Part shown: in pieces, positions 10,357-22,011 of the stretch | Position numbering within the stretch: the stretch's first letter is position 1 | How the letters are laid out: every line of letters starts with the position of its first letter | Source: Rotaria macrura | Lineage: Eukaryota > Rotifera > Eurotatoria > Philodinida > Philodinidae | Assembly: GCA_900239685.1 (NCBI GenBank) | Contig: OENT01000522.1 | Location: forward strand, 1 to 64,000 | DNA: 64,000 nucleotides | Reading direction: 5' to 3' | The notes under the pieces: model-generated | The model's input: the letters and a program-made list of their open reading frames with translations, nothing else | The model's database searches: none | What the model was told of the DNA's origin: nothing | Position numbers and translations under genes: made by a program

Positions 10357-12773
10357 ATGATTGTAAGTGAACTGCGTATATTAACATGTATGCTCATCAT
10401 AGTCCTATTCACAAAGACAATAGTTACTGTTGAAGCTCGTGCTGGTCGATGTTATTTATGTTCACAACCTTCACTTGCTCAATGTGCTGGCGGTGTTAAA
10501 TCTGATTCGCCTCTTTATACAGCTGTTCTTCAATATTATACAGAACCATGTAATGGTCAATGTGTCTTATTTCGAAATGATGATGCTTCAACAATACGTG
10601 GCTGTTCATGGACCTACGGTCATATGAAATCAAAACCAACTGGTTGGCATGAATTAGTTGCTGGTGTAAGAGCCTATTTTTGTGATACTTATCTGTGTAA
10701 TAATGGTACTTACGAACAGCCGGAAACAATAGCGACGCCAACAGGCACAATAAAGAATCAAATTGATGAACCATCTAAAGAAACATTGACTCCTCAAGAA
10801 TTGTTTATCTTAGCAGGAAATATTCATTCAATGATGAAACTGGGTAAGTTCTATGTGTTGTTTAGCTTAGTCTTTCGAATGATGCGATTTTTTTTAATCG
10901 ATTTTAAACAATGGATTAATGAATGAGATCGTTCCGATTGTTCTTTGTTTAATCATGTAAAATCAATGAATTTAGATCAACCATTTATTCCTACTACTAC
11001 TGTAAATCAACAATTACGTCAGTGCTATTCATGTACAGCTCGCTCAACTGGTTGCACTGAATTTCTAGATCCATACTATGCATCGAAGTATATTCACCCT
11101 TGTACATCAAGTTGTATCGTTTTCCGAAATCCAAACGATCGTAATGGTACGAAATTGACATCAAATAAATAAATAAATATATATGTATATATGAATCTTT
11201 TGTGGATCATTTATTTTTCTTTAAACGCTAGTAATTACACGAGATTGTTCAACAAAATGGCCAGCAACACACGCTAGAAGTGGTCTTCATAAATTACTTG
11301 GTGTTGATGCATTTTTCTGCCGAGAATCTTTGTATGATAAGAAGTATTAATTAAGAAATGTTTTATTTAATTTCTTTTTTCTTCTTCTTATTTAAGATGC
11401 AATGGAATCAATTTCGATTTTATAATGGGTTCGTATATGTGTTTGGTTTTTGTTTTCATTAATCAAAGAATATCTGGAATACATCTTTTTAGGAATATTT
11501 CATAATCAATTGCCAGCTGTTATAAAATTTCCCGTGATTGATACAGTTAACAATCGATCAACATTAAATATGTCTACTGTTTCTCATCCTCCTTATATTA
11601 CTTCTACTACTGCTACTGTTCTAGATAGAACAACTACTCTCATTGATGAAAGTAATGTCGCATGGGAAGATTCTGATTCTGATTTTTCTATATTCGAAAC
11701 TACAACAATGAAAATTCCGATAACTACTACATCTCCGTCAATTTTAACAGAATTTTCTGAATTCACAAATATTCTCTATGAACCATCAAGTACTACTTAT
11801 GTTCCATCTCTGGAAAATTTTGATTTTGTTGAAAATAGTCCTGCTAGTAGTACATTAGCTGGTGGTTTAGCAGTTGCTCAACAAAATTTACCATTGCATT
11901 GGTGGGACTTGAATGATGCTTCATATGCTCCTCCATTCATAGATTCCAATGATTCTCCTCTATCAACTACAATGGCAACAATCTCTTACAGAGGGACTCC
12001 ATCAATAATAAATGATTACACACAAATCGATCAAGATGAATGGTCACTATTGGATGCAAGTACAACGCCAGCAACTACAAATAATGAACAATTATTTGAT
12101 TCAAATTTCAAATCCAATATAGCTATACATGATTATGTTCATTTTTCATCAACAGTACCAACTCATAATTTTATGAATGATAAGGAAAAAAAAGATTTAC
12201 CATTCGTTCCATATTATTTCACTGATTATAATACACAAGAACAATTATTTAATATAATGCAAGCTAAGCCAACATTTTCTGTACCACCATTTTCTTGGAT
12301 GTTGCAATTAGCAAATGAAGATAAGAATAATTTGCAAAATCGAAAAAATTCTCTACATAAAATTTCATCACTAATTACAACAACGAAGAAAAGTCAAAAA
12401 AAGAGAATGGACTCAAAACTAACGATGAATAATATTCATCGTAGTAATTATGATTATTTATCTGATTATTGTAATCGAAAGGAATGTCAAAATGGAGGAC
12501 GTTTAACTGCTAATTGCTTGTGTACCTGTTTGCCAACATACAGTGGAGACAAGTGTGAAATAGGTAAGTAACATAAATTAATAGTCTTTAAAACAAATAT
12601 ATTGTTTATCGCTGTTCTTTTTGTTTTTTTGTTTCATTCTAGTAAATTGTAATCAACAGCCTTCACATATTTGTGATTCTGTACTTAAGGATGAGTGTAA
12701 AAATGATTATGTTCGTCATCTATGCCCTAAGTTTTGTCAGATGAATATTTGCTCCTCGAAAAAATCATCGTGA
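10357..12773 (+). CDS. Secreted protein with two Ly6-like domains, mucin-like linker, EGF and ShK-like modules, 663 aa
   Basis: Exons: 10357-10843, 10976-11146, 11232-11331, 11397-11428 (32-nt microexon), 11493-12563, 12643-12773, in frame throughout. The start at 10357 gives a signal peptide (LTCMLIIVLFTKTIVTVEA). Two cysteine-rich domains follow, each opening with CYLC or CYSC, with a C-x-G-x-C or CTSSC centre and ending CDTYLCNN or CRESLCN. This is the three-finger Ly6/uPAR layout. About 330 Ser/Thr/Asn-rich residues come next, then an EGF module (CNRKECQNGG to SGDKCEI). The last exon has six cysteines in a ShK-like pattern with CPKFC. I see no GPI or membrane signal at the C-terminus, so it is probably secreted. 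EGF and ShK modules commonly mediate protein contacts; the true ligand is unknown. It is not evidence of a toxin. Confidence 0.75.
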
Positions 12774-13477
12774 GTTATAATGCTTCATTTAAATGTCTAG
12801 TATTTTTTTAAAGATAAATGAAAATATAACTATTTAGAATGATCATTGCTTTCTCAAGTATTTGATCAGAACTGAATATATATATTTTTTTTTTCTCAAA
12901 CATGTCTCTGTCAATCGGTATATGAGAAAATGACGTTGAGTGTTCATTCAAAAATTTACATACGTCCTTACTCTATGTGTATGAATCTCTGTCTGTATTT
13001 GTATGTATCCTGTCGTATCGTCGATCTATACTCTCACATTCTTTCTACTCATTCTCGATTGTAGACTGTCATCATTATTAGTATCATGATCATACGATGA
13101 AAATAGAAAAAGAAGAAAAGAAAAAAAGAAAGAAAGAGAATATGAAATTGAAAAGTTGCGTCATATGTGTTGTTCTCTCTCACTTTGAAAGAAGCTTTCG
13201 GTCATATGCCTGATGTTGGAGACACAGCTAAAAAAGCGAACGAGAGAAAGTTTAAGATCAGATCGAATATAGTCATGAAGCTCAAATTCCATCGCACAAG
13301 CTTTTTCTCATATACTTTTTTTCTATTCTTTAGTATTTTTTTTTTCATCGTTCTTGTTGCTCTTTGAAAAAATAAGAAAAATGACAAAATGGCATGCCTG
13401 TAGCAATGCATCGAGCCATCGAACACAATATAATTTCTGTATTCTTTCGTTCTAGGCGCAAATATCAATAACAAGCA
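12774..13477 (+). other. Intergenic and probable 5' leader of the U-box/Rab gene
   Basis: No coding signal. A purine-rich run lies at about 13100-13140, and a TTCTAG acceptor-like site ends at 13455, 22 bases before the next ATG. That could close a 5'UTR intron. Confidence 0.4.
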
Positions 13478-14591
13478 ATGACCAGCCAACAAATTTCACC
13501 GCCACCCCGTGATTTTCTTTGTCCAATAACCCGAGAAATCATGCAAAATCCTGTTCTACTTATTGAAGATGTAAGTTTCTATTTTCGAAACAAACACAAC
13601 TCCTAAAACACGTCTTGTTCTACTACAAATCCAGGGTCATTCATATGAATTGTATGCTTTACAACGTTGGTTACGCGATCATAATTCATCACCGATGACG
13701 AATAAAGCATTGCGTGATCGTCGTTTTGTACATAATTTTAATTTAAAAAATGCAATTGAAGAATATTGTGCTCAACAAGAGACACTTTCAATAGCAAATC
13801 GATTTCTTACATTTAATATTCGTTCTGGTCGTACGCCACCCGAATGGAATGATAAGCCTGCACTTAAAATTCGTCTTAGCCTTCTTGGTGGTTCTAATGT
13901 TGGTAAAACTACACTTGCCCGTTGTCTACAATATGGTACACAATCATCCTTTGTACATTTACAAACTTCAGCTACTGTAGGACCGGATCTCGTTTTTTTT
14001 TATTTGGATCAACTATATGAAAATAAATATATTATTATAATTCAACTTGCCGATATACCTGGAATGGAACGATATGAATCCTGCTGTGATAATCATTTTC
14101 GTAATTGTCATGGTGCACTTCTATTATCCGATTCAACAGATATTGATTCACTTGAGCGTACTGAACTTTATTGGTATAAACAATTGCAAACAAAAGGTAA
14201 AGACGATGTTGAAGCCATACTTGTTTGTAACAAAATTGATTTATTTGAAACGAATTGTGACGTACACTATCGACGAGTATTTTTTCAACGTGTTGAACAT
14301 TTCGCATCAACGCACAATATGCCAATATATAATATATCAGCATTACGTGGTGATAATATTCAAGCCATGTTCAAACAATTAATTTTACGTATACTACAAA
14401 ACGAATCATTATTAAAACAAATTAAAGAAAGTAGTATTATTTATGAACAGACATCAAATGGTAAAGAATCAGTACGACGTACATCGTCCATTCAAGTTTC
14501 AATTCAGCCATCACCATCATCGTCGAGGCAAGATCATGATGATGATGATGATGATCGGAATTCGTCGGCAGGTTGCTGTAAATTTTCATGA
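13478..14591 (+). CDS. U-box E3 ligase domain fused to a Rab-like small GTPase, two exons, 349 aa
   Basis: Exon 1 is 13478-13570; the intron 13571-13634 is 64 bp; exon 2 is 13635-14591. Residues 9-75 are a U-box: PPRDFLCPITREIMQNPVLL, then GHSYELYALQRWL, SPMTNKAL and a closing helix. U-boxes recruit E2 enzymes for ubiquitin transfer. Residues 112-300 are a Ras-superfamily G domain with P-loop GGSNVGKTT (116-124), a switch I ATVGPD, ADIPGME (170-176) in place of DTAGQE, NKID (230-233) and ISAL (265-268). The switch II Gln is Met and the Ala is Pro, so GTP hydrolysis may be weak. The tail is Ser-rich and acidic, and ends in CCKFS, a possible prenylation site. The U-box intron lies inside the domain, so the two halves share one continuous exon and are not a mis-joined model. 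I infer a membrane-anchored, GTP-switched ubiquitin ligase. Confidence 0.85.
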
Positions 14592-14670
14592 GTGATTTTC
14601 TTTTTGATTCTTTTTCTTCTTGTTTATTGATAATAATGGGGAAAACATCAGTTTTTGAGATTCTATGGAT

Positions 14671-14676
14671 AATAAA
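14671..14676 (+). terminator. AATAAA polyadenylation signal of the U-box/Rab gene
   Basis: Canonical hexamer 80 bases after the TGA, followed by a T-rich stretch. Confidence 0.6.
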
Positions 14677-17600
14677 ACTTTATTTCAAGTTTTTTTTTCT
14701 ACTCAACAAACATGAGTGTTTACTTTTACCAATATATAAATGATTGATACAAATCTTACTTTAGTCTCATTGAGAAAAGAAGCGTTTTATCAGATGTTTG
14801 TTATCGTAATCAATTCGATTACTTTGATAAGACAATTATAAACTTTTCACTGAAAATTTACAATGATTGTCAATCGGTTTCTCTGAATGTAAAAATAACT
14901 AAAAATTTTATTTACAATTCCCTGTTACACTGTGTTGTGCATTATCTAGGTGAACTTTTGTGATTATCATTGAAAATGTCTCCTATTGTCGAGTGTTTGA
15001 TAAGCTGTGAAATTGTCGTACTTAAGTACTATTAGAAGACGGTTGAGTAATCATATACATGTAACGGTCACTCATTCAACCAGATCAGATTGATCATGCA
15101 ACATGACTCTCTCTCTCTCTTTCTTTCTCTATTATATATATATATATTTAAACAGAATGGTAAAAGTGTTGATTTATTAGGATAAAATTATTCCAATCGA
15201 GGTTGTTAAGTCGTAGAAAGTTCAAATTCATGTCATTTTATTTGACGTCTAGCAATATATTCATCAATATCAATGATAACAAGAGAGAATTCCATTAGAA
15301 ATGATCTATAAATTCGAATTGAATATAAACACTTGCCATCAATTCGTAACTGAAGGGAATTTAATTGTATGAAACATTCTTCACAAATTACAAGTTGTTC
15401 ATTCACATTCTTCAACTCATTCAGTATCGATTTACTTTTCACTATTCATCGACATTCTAAAGGTTCCTTTCACAATCTACTAATATATCATGATCGATAC
15501 TGTCAAAGCCATACTAAAGCCATTCGAAGGTACTATGACATCGTTATGAAGTACCTATTATTAATAACTTACTCTAATAAAATATAGTTTTTCGAATGAC
15601 AAGAGAGATATGTCATACGATTGAAACCAGTTGTCGTTTCGGTCGGTGAAAAATACCTATTAACATCGAATCTGTGCAAAATATCGTGTACCAATCATCT
15701 GATTTTAATTATATATCACGAACATGAATGTTAAAATATTATTCAACTTTCTAATCAATAAGTCTTAAACATGTCAAGTATCAACAATTATTTAGTTGAT
15801 AAGATATTAACGATGCTAGATTGATGACTAAATCGATATTACTGTCAACAACAGATGATTGATCGATACTTTATAGTCATCGACTATTGTTATAATTCGA
15901 ATAAAAAAAGGAATACTATCGTTAGAACGTGCATTGCAAGTATAAAATTACTTACGAAAATGACTACTTTGATATTTGCAAATAATTGAATGTAAGCAGG
16001 AAGTAAGAGAACTATTATGAACTTTCTTGATTAGTAGTGGGTCTTTTTTCTTTGTATCCATTGAGTTTTAAATAATTGTCATTGATTTCAAATTGAGAAA
16101 TAGGGATTATATTTGATGAATGACACAAGTTGGGTTAGAGAAAAAGAAAAGAGGGAACTGATATCATGCTGCTAGTTGCATATTCATCATTAGTACAATC
16201 ACCATTGTTAAGGTCTAGATAAACATAATGCAAATGGATTATAAATAAGAAGAAGGAGAATATGTTCTCGGCTGCCAAATCTTTATTGAATACTAAATGA
16301 AAGAACGGTACTAATTATTATTAATTCTAATTTAAAGACAAATAAAAAGTTAAAGTGTGTGTCCGATTCGTCAACATGTGAAGATAAACACAAAAATCTG
16401 AAGATCAACCAAGAAACATTTGACAATGATACATTTTTGTATTGAAGAAAATATATCTTCGTCTAGACAGTTTATACTTCATCAATAACATACGTTTGTT
16501 ATTGATGAAAGTTAAGGTTCATGTTTCTGAATATGAGATTTGAACTCAATAACCCAGATGACTGTACTCAGAACGAACAATTAGGTAATTAGTTGTTACG
16601 AACCCGTTGAGATGAATCAGTTGTAAAACTTTTAAATAAATTACACCTGTCTCATTGACATGTTTTTTATGTTTAACGATGCCATTATTTTGAATTTAAT
16701 TATGAATTCTATTAGTTATGATTAAAGAAATATCAACTTTATTAAACATAGCAGAGTGATATGCTTGGAGTGAAAGTTATTATACTTTGATTTTTATCGC
16801 GTTACCGATATTGAAGTTCAACTATGTACTAATTACAATATACTATTGACGAGTATTGTAATGTTACATAGAATTGATGTTTATCTACTAAGACTTGCAT
16901 ATGAATCGTAGTAATCTTTTCTCAATAGAAGAATGTTTTCTATATAGTATAATATAATTATTTGGAATATGTGATACTGTTAGTGATTTCCTCAAAGTAG
17001 TTCTTTATTAATTAGTTTTTCGATATCGTATTGGGATTAATATTCTACAAGTTTATCTATTGTCAAGATGCTTCGGACTTGGGCTAGAGAAGATAATGTT
17101 CAAAGGGAAACAGAGAGGTAATAAACTGTGTTTGAAACGTTGTTCTAGTCATGCCATCGTGATCGATAGTGACATTTGCTTATAAGATAAATTTTCAGCC
17201 AATACATTCACTAGATGATCAGCTTTGCTATTTCTAGGCATAATGATATGTATTTAGAAAGAGAGAGAGATATTTGTTTGAAGTATTCATTGATTTTCTT
17301 GCCATGAATGTGACATACTCCCTATCTTTTGATTAAATTGTTTTGATTGTGTAACCGAAAATGTAGCATACTATGAATACAATGGATATTGCTTGTCTTT
17401 CATCGTTGCATAGCTTATTTGAATGTTTTCATATGGTAATTTTATGTGTATACAAGTGGTTATTGGATAGATATTGATTTGTAAATAATAACTGAATGAC
17501 GTGCAAAATCGTGTATCAATTTTTTACTTGTTCTGCTTATATAATTAACGTAACAGTACAAGAATTAGAAAATAAAATATCCGATTTGTTTATAGCTGCA

Positions 17601-18675
17601 AAGAAATATAATTAGAATATGAAGTCATAGTTTTTTATTTAATGCTCTTGATTAATAACTATTCAACTACCGATAGGTACGGCTTATATTCATACAGTTA
17701 TATACAAAATCAAAAGGGAATTTGACGACAGTAATCCTATCGTTGATATGTTTTCTAAATCATTAAGTAAAATTTTATTTTTTATTATATTCTGTGATGT
17801 TTTATACAATTGAATGTGAAAGAATCACAGTGGATATATAATGTAGTGATATTTTGAATGATGGTCATTGTTTTTAATTTTAATGTTTTGTTTATTGAAA
17901 TGAAGAAATTATCTTTGTGAAATCAAACCAGTTTTATGCATAGGATCGATTAGTTGTCTTTCTGTCAGCGACAATTATTCTGTTTGTTAGCTATTGCTAT
18001 TTCAGAGAAGAAGAGATTATATTGGTGATGTGTATTGTAATTATATTTCACTAGGATTTGCTCCTTTCTTTCGAACTTGAAAAACATAAATGATCATGAT
18101 GAGAAGTCGAGTACTTCGAAGTGTTTCGTCTTTTTCTTTTGCCATATGGCTACATTAATTGATTCATTCATTATGATTGATATTGAAAAAGATCGACATG
18201 CATGACTGTTATGATGAACAATAAATATTTCAGTACTTAAAAAAACATCATTGTAGTTTAAGAATTCTACATCTAATTTGAACTTAAGGCAAGTAATTGT
18301 GTTGAGGAATTATTGTTTTCTTATCTTTTGACTTTCAATCGATCTCGAATGAATACCGCTCTCTATCTGAATTACTAATGCATTGTTGTTAGCGCTTCTG
18401 ATTCTTCAGAAACATGAATCACACTCATTCCGTCTCGATTGTATGTCAAATAGTTGATGCTTTGTCAATGTCGAAAAATAAAAATATGCAGTCGTACGCA
18501 AGGTGATGAGCTGTTTCACTATCATAGAGAATCAAGGTTATTGTTGCTATTATGTACATAATTAAATGGAAAGAAAAGGTTAACAACATATTTTAATAAC
18601 CTTGTTATTATGTTCTAGAAGAACGATTGCTGTGATCGCTTCTTATTTTTTTTTAAACAATTCTTCGATATTCTA
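14677..18675. other. Gene-free region, about 4 kb
   Basis: Short frames at 15233-15587 and elsewhere overlap on both strands and show no domain or codon pattern. The stretch is very AT-rich. The CT/TA microsatellite at 15106-15150 is the only structured feature I see. Confidence 0.55.
15106..15150. repeat. CT then TA microsatellite
   Basis: A CT-rich run of about 25 bases is followed directly by about nine TA units. Confidence 0.8.
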
Positions 18676-19230
18676 ATGTTAAAGCGTTTTAAAAGTAACG
18701 AACTAGGAGAGTCTGCTAGTCGACGTGTTGGCTATCATTGCACAGCAGACTATGCTAAATCATCAAAATCGACATGCCATGTGTGCAAGTTGAAAATTGA
18801 ACAAAATGAATTACGATTGGCTCTCATGTTACAAGATGTTGAAGGTTATAAATCTACTGCGTGGAATCATTACGATTGCTTCTGGAAACATCCTGAAACA
18901 AAAAAGCTCGATGGTGTTGAAGAAATACATCATTTTTCAACATTAAAAACAGCAGATCGAGCAAAGTAAAGTCGAAAAATGACCTTTTCTGCACATATGA
19001 GATAGAGAATATCATTGTCATTATATATATATAGGATATAAGCCGCCTTTGAAGATTTCAAAGCGAATAAATCTACGACGAAGCAGAAAGGCAGAACAAC
19101 ATCTAAAAAACAGGATAATACTGATAGTAATGATGAAGATTTCTCGTCAAGATTGAAATCGGTTTCAAAGAAGGTGACCAAAAAAGTTTCTACATCAACT
19201 AAAAGAAAGCGTACTTTGGATGATGATTGA
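18676..19230 (+). pseudogene. PARP-type zinc finger protein with an in-frame stop after the splice
   Basis: Exon 1 (18676-18965) encodes a PARP-type zinc finger. The domain opens YHCTADYAKSSKSTCHVC, and HYDCFW supplies the last His and Cys, giving the C-x2-C...H-x2-C ligand set. It ends DGVEEIHHFSTL like the PARP1 finger. A GT-AG intron (18966-19034) joins in phase to exon 2, which starts K-I and then meets TAA at 19039-19041. The same frame then stays open for 62 codons to TGA at 19228-19230. That tail is Lys/Ser/Thr-rich with an RKR nuclear-signal-like end. Such fingers recognise DNA breaks. Without splicing, the frame stops at 18967 and gives a 97-residue protein holding the whole finger. 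So it may be a recent single-nonsense pseudogene, a readthrough gene, or a functional short finger. AATAAA signals follow at 19297 and 19306. Confidence 0.65.
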
Positions 19231-20415
19231 TTCATTTCATTGTAAATTACACGTCTGTTTTTTTTTCGTTGAAGTAACTGTCTTAAAATGCATTCGAATA
19301 AATACAATAAATTAATACTTGCACAGAATGTTTTTACTTTGTTAACGGTTCGTTAAAATCTTTTAGAAACTGTACTTTGATGATTATTTCAAATTATGTT
19401 TGAGTTGAAAAAATTTTCATGATAAATATAATGTAAAGAATTAATCGCCATAATACATAGAAAATATTTAAGGAATCCATGCTAGTAGATGAAAACATCT
19501 TTGGTATCTGCTTAAATTGTTCTAATCTGCACATAAACTTATCGAAAATCTGATTTTCATTCAACAAGTTAGTTCAGAGCAATAAAACTGTATTTTAGTC
19601 GACGTATGATTTACACTCGTCGTCTCGAATAAATCAACAAAGAAAGAATCAATAAATAATGCATTTTGAATTTCTATCATGGTAAGTCAATAATAATCAA
19701 AATTTTAAGAAGTCGATCACATATTTCAAGTACATCACGATCAAAAAGTTGTTATCATTCTTCAATGATATTTACGATTAAATCTTATACAGGCGATTGA
19801 TCAAAATATAGAAACGAACTGGAACATTTTTCCTTTGCTCATTAAGTTTTCGAATCAGATTCATCATACACATGATGATTATAATTATAGTTTGTATAAC
19901 AAGTAGAAACTATATATAGTTGAAAGATAACGTCAGCATGATTGTAAATTCGATTGGTAATATTTATTTCAAAACCAAAGAAATATTAATCTCAAAAACC
20001 TAGACATCATACTGATATTATGATAAAAATCTTTCATGTTGTTTTTTTTTAAATTAAAGTTGATATTGTTCACTCAAGATGAGTAAAATGATTATTATAC
20101 TATAACATATTAATGAGTCTCTCAATGTATATTTCCGTATTGCAAGATTACATGTTTTGATCAATTAGCCATCAATCTATTGGTTTGTTCTATTTTATCT
20201 ACTTAGCTAAATTTCTATGAACAACATGCTCATGTTTTCTATCGAGCCATGCTAATGGGTGTGTAGAAGAGAAAAAAAGAGACGAACAAGAGTATGTCTT
20301 ATCAGTAATGTTTAGATATCCACAATAAGTAACCAAGATAAAAATCTATTTTCATTTCTCTGATAAAGACTTCATCAACGAACGTTTCGAACCTCGTTGT
20401 TATAATCGTTACCAT
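19231..20415. other. Intergenic, no gene seen
   Basis: AT-rich, with the polyadenylation signals of the zinc-finger gene at its start. I see nothing else. Confidence 0.5.
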
Positions 20416-22011
20416 TTGACCATGATTATGAGTCTAATAGTTTGGTCAATCTTACTATCATTCTATGGTACTGATGCTTTGCAACTCGTGTTTTATCCTG
20501 GTACACAACCTTATCATCAGACAGGCTCACGTTTTAATAATACAGGTTGGATGGTCACTACTCAAGATCCATCGGAAAGATACCTTACATATGGACCTTA
20601 TACTAAAGACTGGAATGTCAGTACTCCTTCACGTGTTGACTTCTATCTAGGAGTAGATAATAACATTGCTGATGCGTCCATCCTATTAACAGTTGAAGTA
20701 AACGATGCCGACATGAATTACACATTAACGAGTAGAAATATATCACGACTTGATTTCGGTTATGATCATATGCAATCACAAATATTTTCCTTATACTTTT
20801 CAAGTACAATGGAACATCGATTAGAATTTCGCGTGTTTTATCATTGTTGCAGTACAATTATTCATTATAAAACAGTTGTGAACGAGTTAGATGGTGGTAA
20901 ACTAGCTGAATTCTTCTCTGGACAAGCAGGATTAGAATTATTAAGTTCATCAGTTTTTCCAACTCCGCATGGTGATCCGAGTTCTACAGCCATGTGGAAT
21001 GTAGGCACATTCATTAAACCAGTCAATGGAACATGGTACGTCTTCTATAGAGAAGGTTTTTATGCACCAACACCCGACTTCTGCAATGGTATCGTGCCAC
21101 TGACACGTATTGCTGTTCGAAATTCAACCAATTTCGGTAAATCATGGTCGGAACCTGCTGTTGTGGCACTTCCAGGAAATTCAACATTCGATAACTGTGC
21201 TGCACTTGATGGTGCTCCATTCTTTGATAATGAAACAGGCTGGTGGCATTATCTAGCTCAGTGTATTGGTAATAATAGACGTTGGTCTCTTTGTCACTAT
21301 TCGAGATCTGGACGTGATCCTATGTCTGGTCCTTTCACACCCAATTCAAAGAACCCAGTAGTTCAAGGTGGTCAACTGTGGAGTAGAATCTGTTCTGGGA
21401 CAGGAAAACATTGTACATCGACTATGTACGATGAAGGTACACCTGAGATTATTCAAAAACTAAACGGTTGGTTTTATGTTACTTTTCATGGTTGGGACGG
21501 ACCCAACAATAAAGCTGCTCGAGGCATTGCTCGTACTCGCGATTTCGTTAATTACGATGTCGCTGGTTATGATCTTCCGAATGATGCTCTGTTTTCTCCT
21601 GTGGACTGTAATGGATGGAACATTACATGGAATCCAAAAAGTTTGTGCGTTGGTGGTGGTGAAGGCAGTATGGTCCAATCAGGTGACTACTATTATCACT
21701 TGATTGAAGCTCCTGATGGTACACTCAATTGTGATGTGACGCTAGGAGAACAAAACTGGGTCTTAGGTTTATTAAGATCATCTACATTAAGTGCTCGATC
21801 AGGTGACTGGGAACAAGTACACTATAATCCTGCTTTTAAACCAGCAAAAAAATACGGTTGCGGTTTACAATATCATAGAATTTTTCGCGACGGTGATGAC
21901 TTCTTCTTCTCGATGTTTGTCATCGATTTCGGAGTCAATAATCTAACAATGAAAGTATGGAAGGTTGTCCCTGGAAAAACTTCTTTTCCAGTGATTGTTA
22001 GTTATCTGTAA
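20416..22011 (+). CDS. Secreted beta-propeller glycosidase-like protein (GH43/GH117-like), intronless, 531 aa
   Basis: A single uninterrupted frame runs from ATG to TAA, with an N-terminal signal peptide (MSLIVWSILLSFYGTDA). A beta-sandwich-like region covers about residues 20-180. It is followed by propeller-type strands: MWNVGTFIKPVNGTWYVFYR, then GWWHYLAQ, then YDEGTPEIIQKLNGWFYVTF, then GGGEGSMVQSGDYYYHLIEA. The conserved acidic residues in YDEGTPEI and the WYVFYR strand resemble five-bladed glycosidases of the GH43/GH117 type. The exact family is uncertain and the substrate unknown. At least ten N-glycosylation motifs fit secretion. Lack of introns in a neighbourhood of intron-rich genes suggests acquisition from bacteria or fungi, or a retrocopy. 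The next gene downstream on the same strand is also a secreted, intronless glycosidase. Confidence 0.65.
   Translation: MTMIMSLIVWSILLSFYGTDALQLVFYPGTQPYHQTGSRFNNTGWMVTTQDPSERYLTYGPYTKDWNVSTPSRVDFYLGVDNNIADASILLTVEVNDADMNYTLTSRNISRLDFGYDHMQSQIFSLYFSSTMEHRLEFRVFYHCCSTIIHYKTVVNELDGGKLAEFFSGQAGLELLSSSVFPTPHGDPSSTAMWNVGTFIKPVNGTWYVFYREGFYAPTPDFCNGIVPLTRIAVRNSTNFGKSWSEPAVVALPGNSTFDNCAALDGAPFFDNETGWWHYLAQCIGNNRRWSLCHYSRSGRDPMSGPFTPNSKNPVVQGGQLWSRICSGTGKHCTSTMYDEGTPEIIQKLNGWFYVTFHGWDGPNNKAARGIARTRDFVNYDVAGYDLPNDALFSPVDCNGWNITWNPKSLCVGGGEGSMVQSGDYYYHLIEAPDGTLNCDVTLGEQNWVLGLLRSSTLSARSGDWEQVHYNPAFKPAKKYGCGLQYHRIFRDGDDFFFSMFVIDFGVNNLTMKVWKVVPGKTSFPVIVSYL

Noticed and set aside
21023-21703. Extra frames inside the propeller glycosidase.
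   Set aside because: They overlap a 531-residue frame with clear domain features, and have none themselves.
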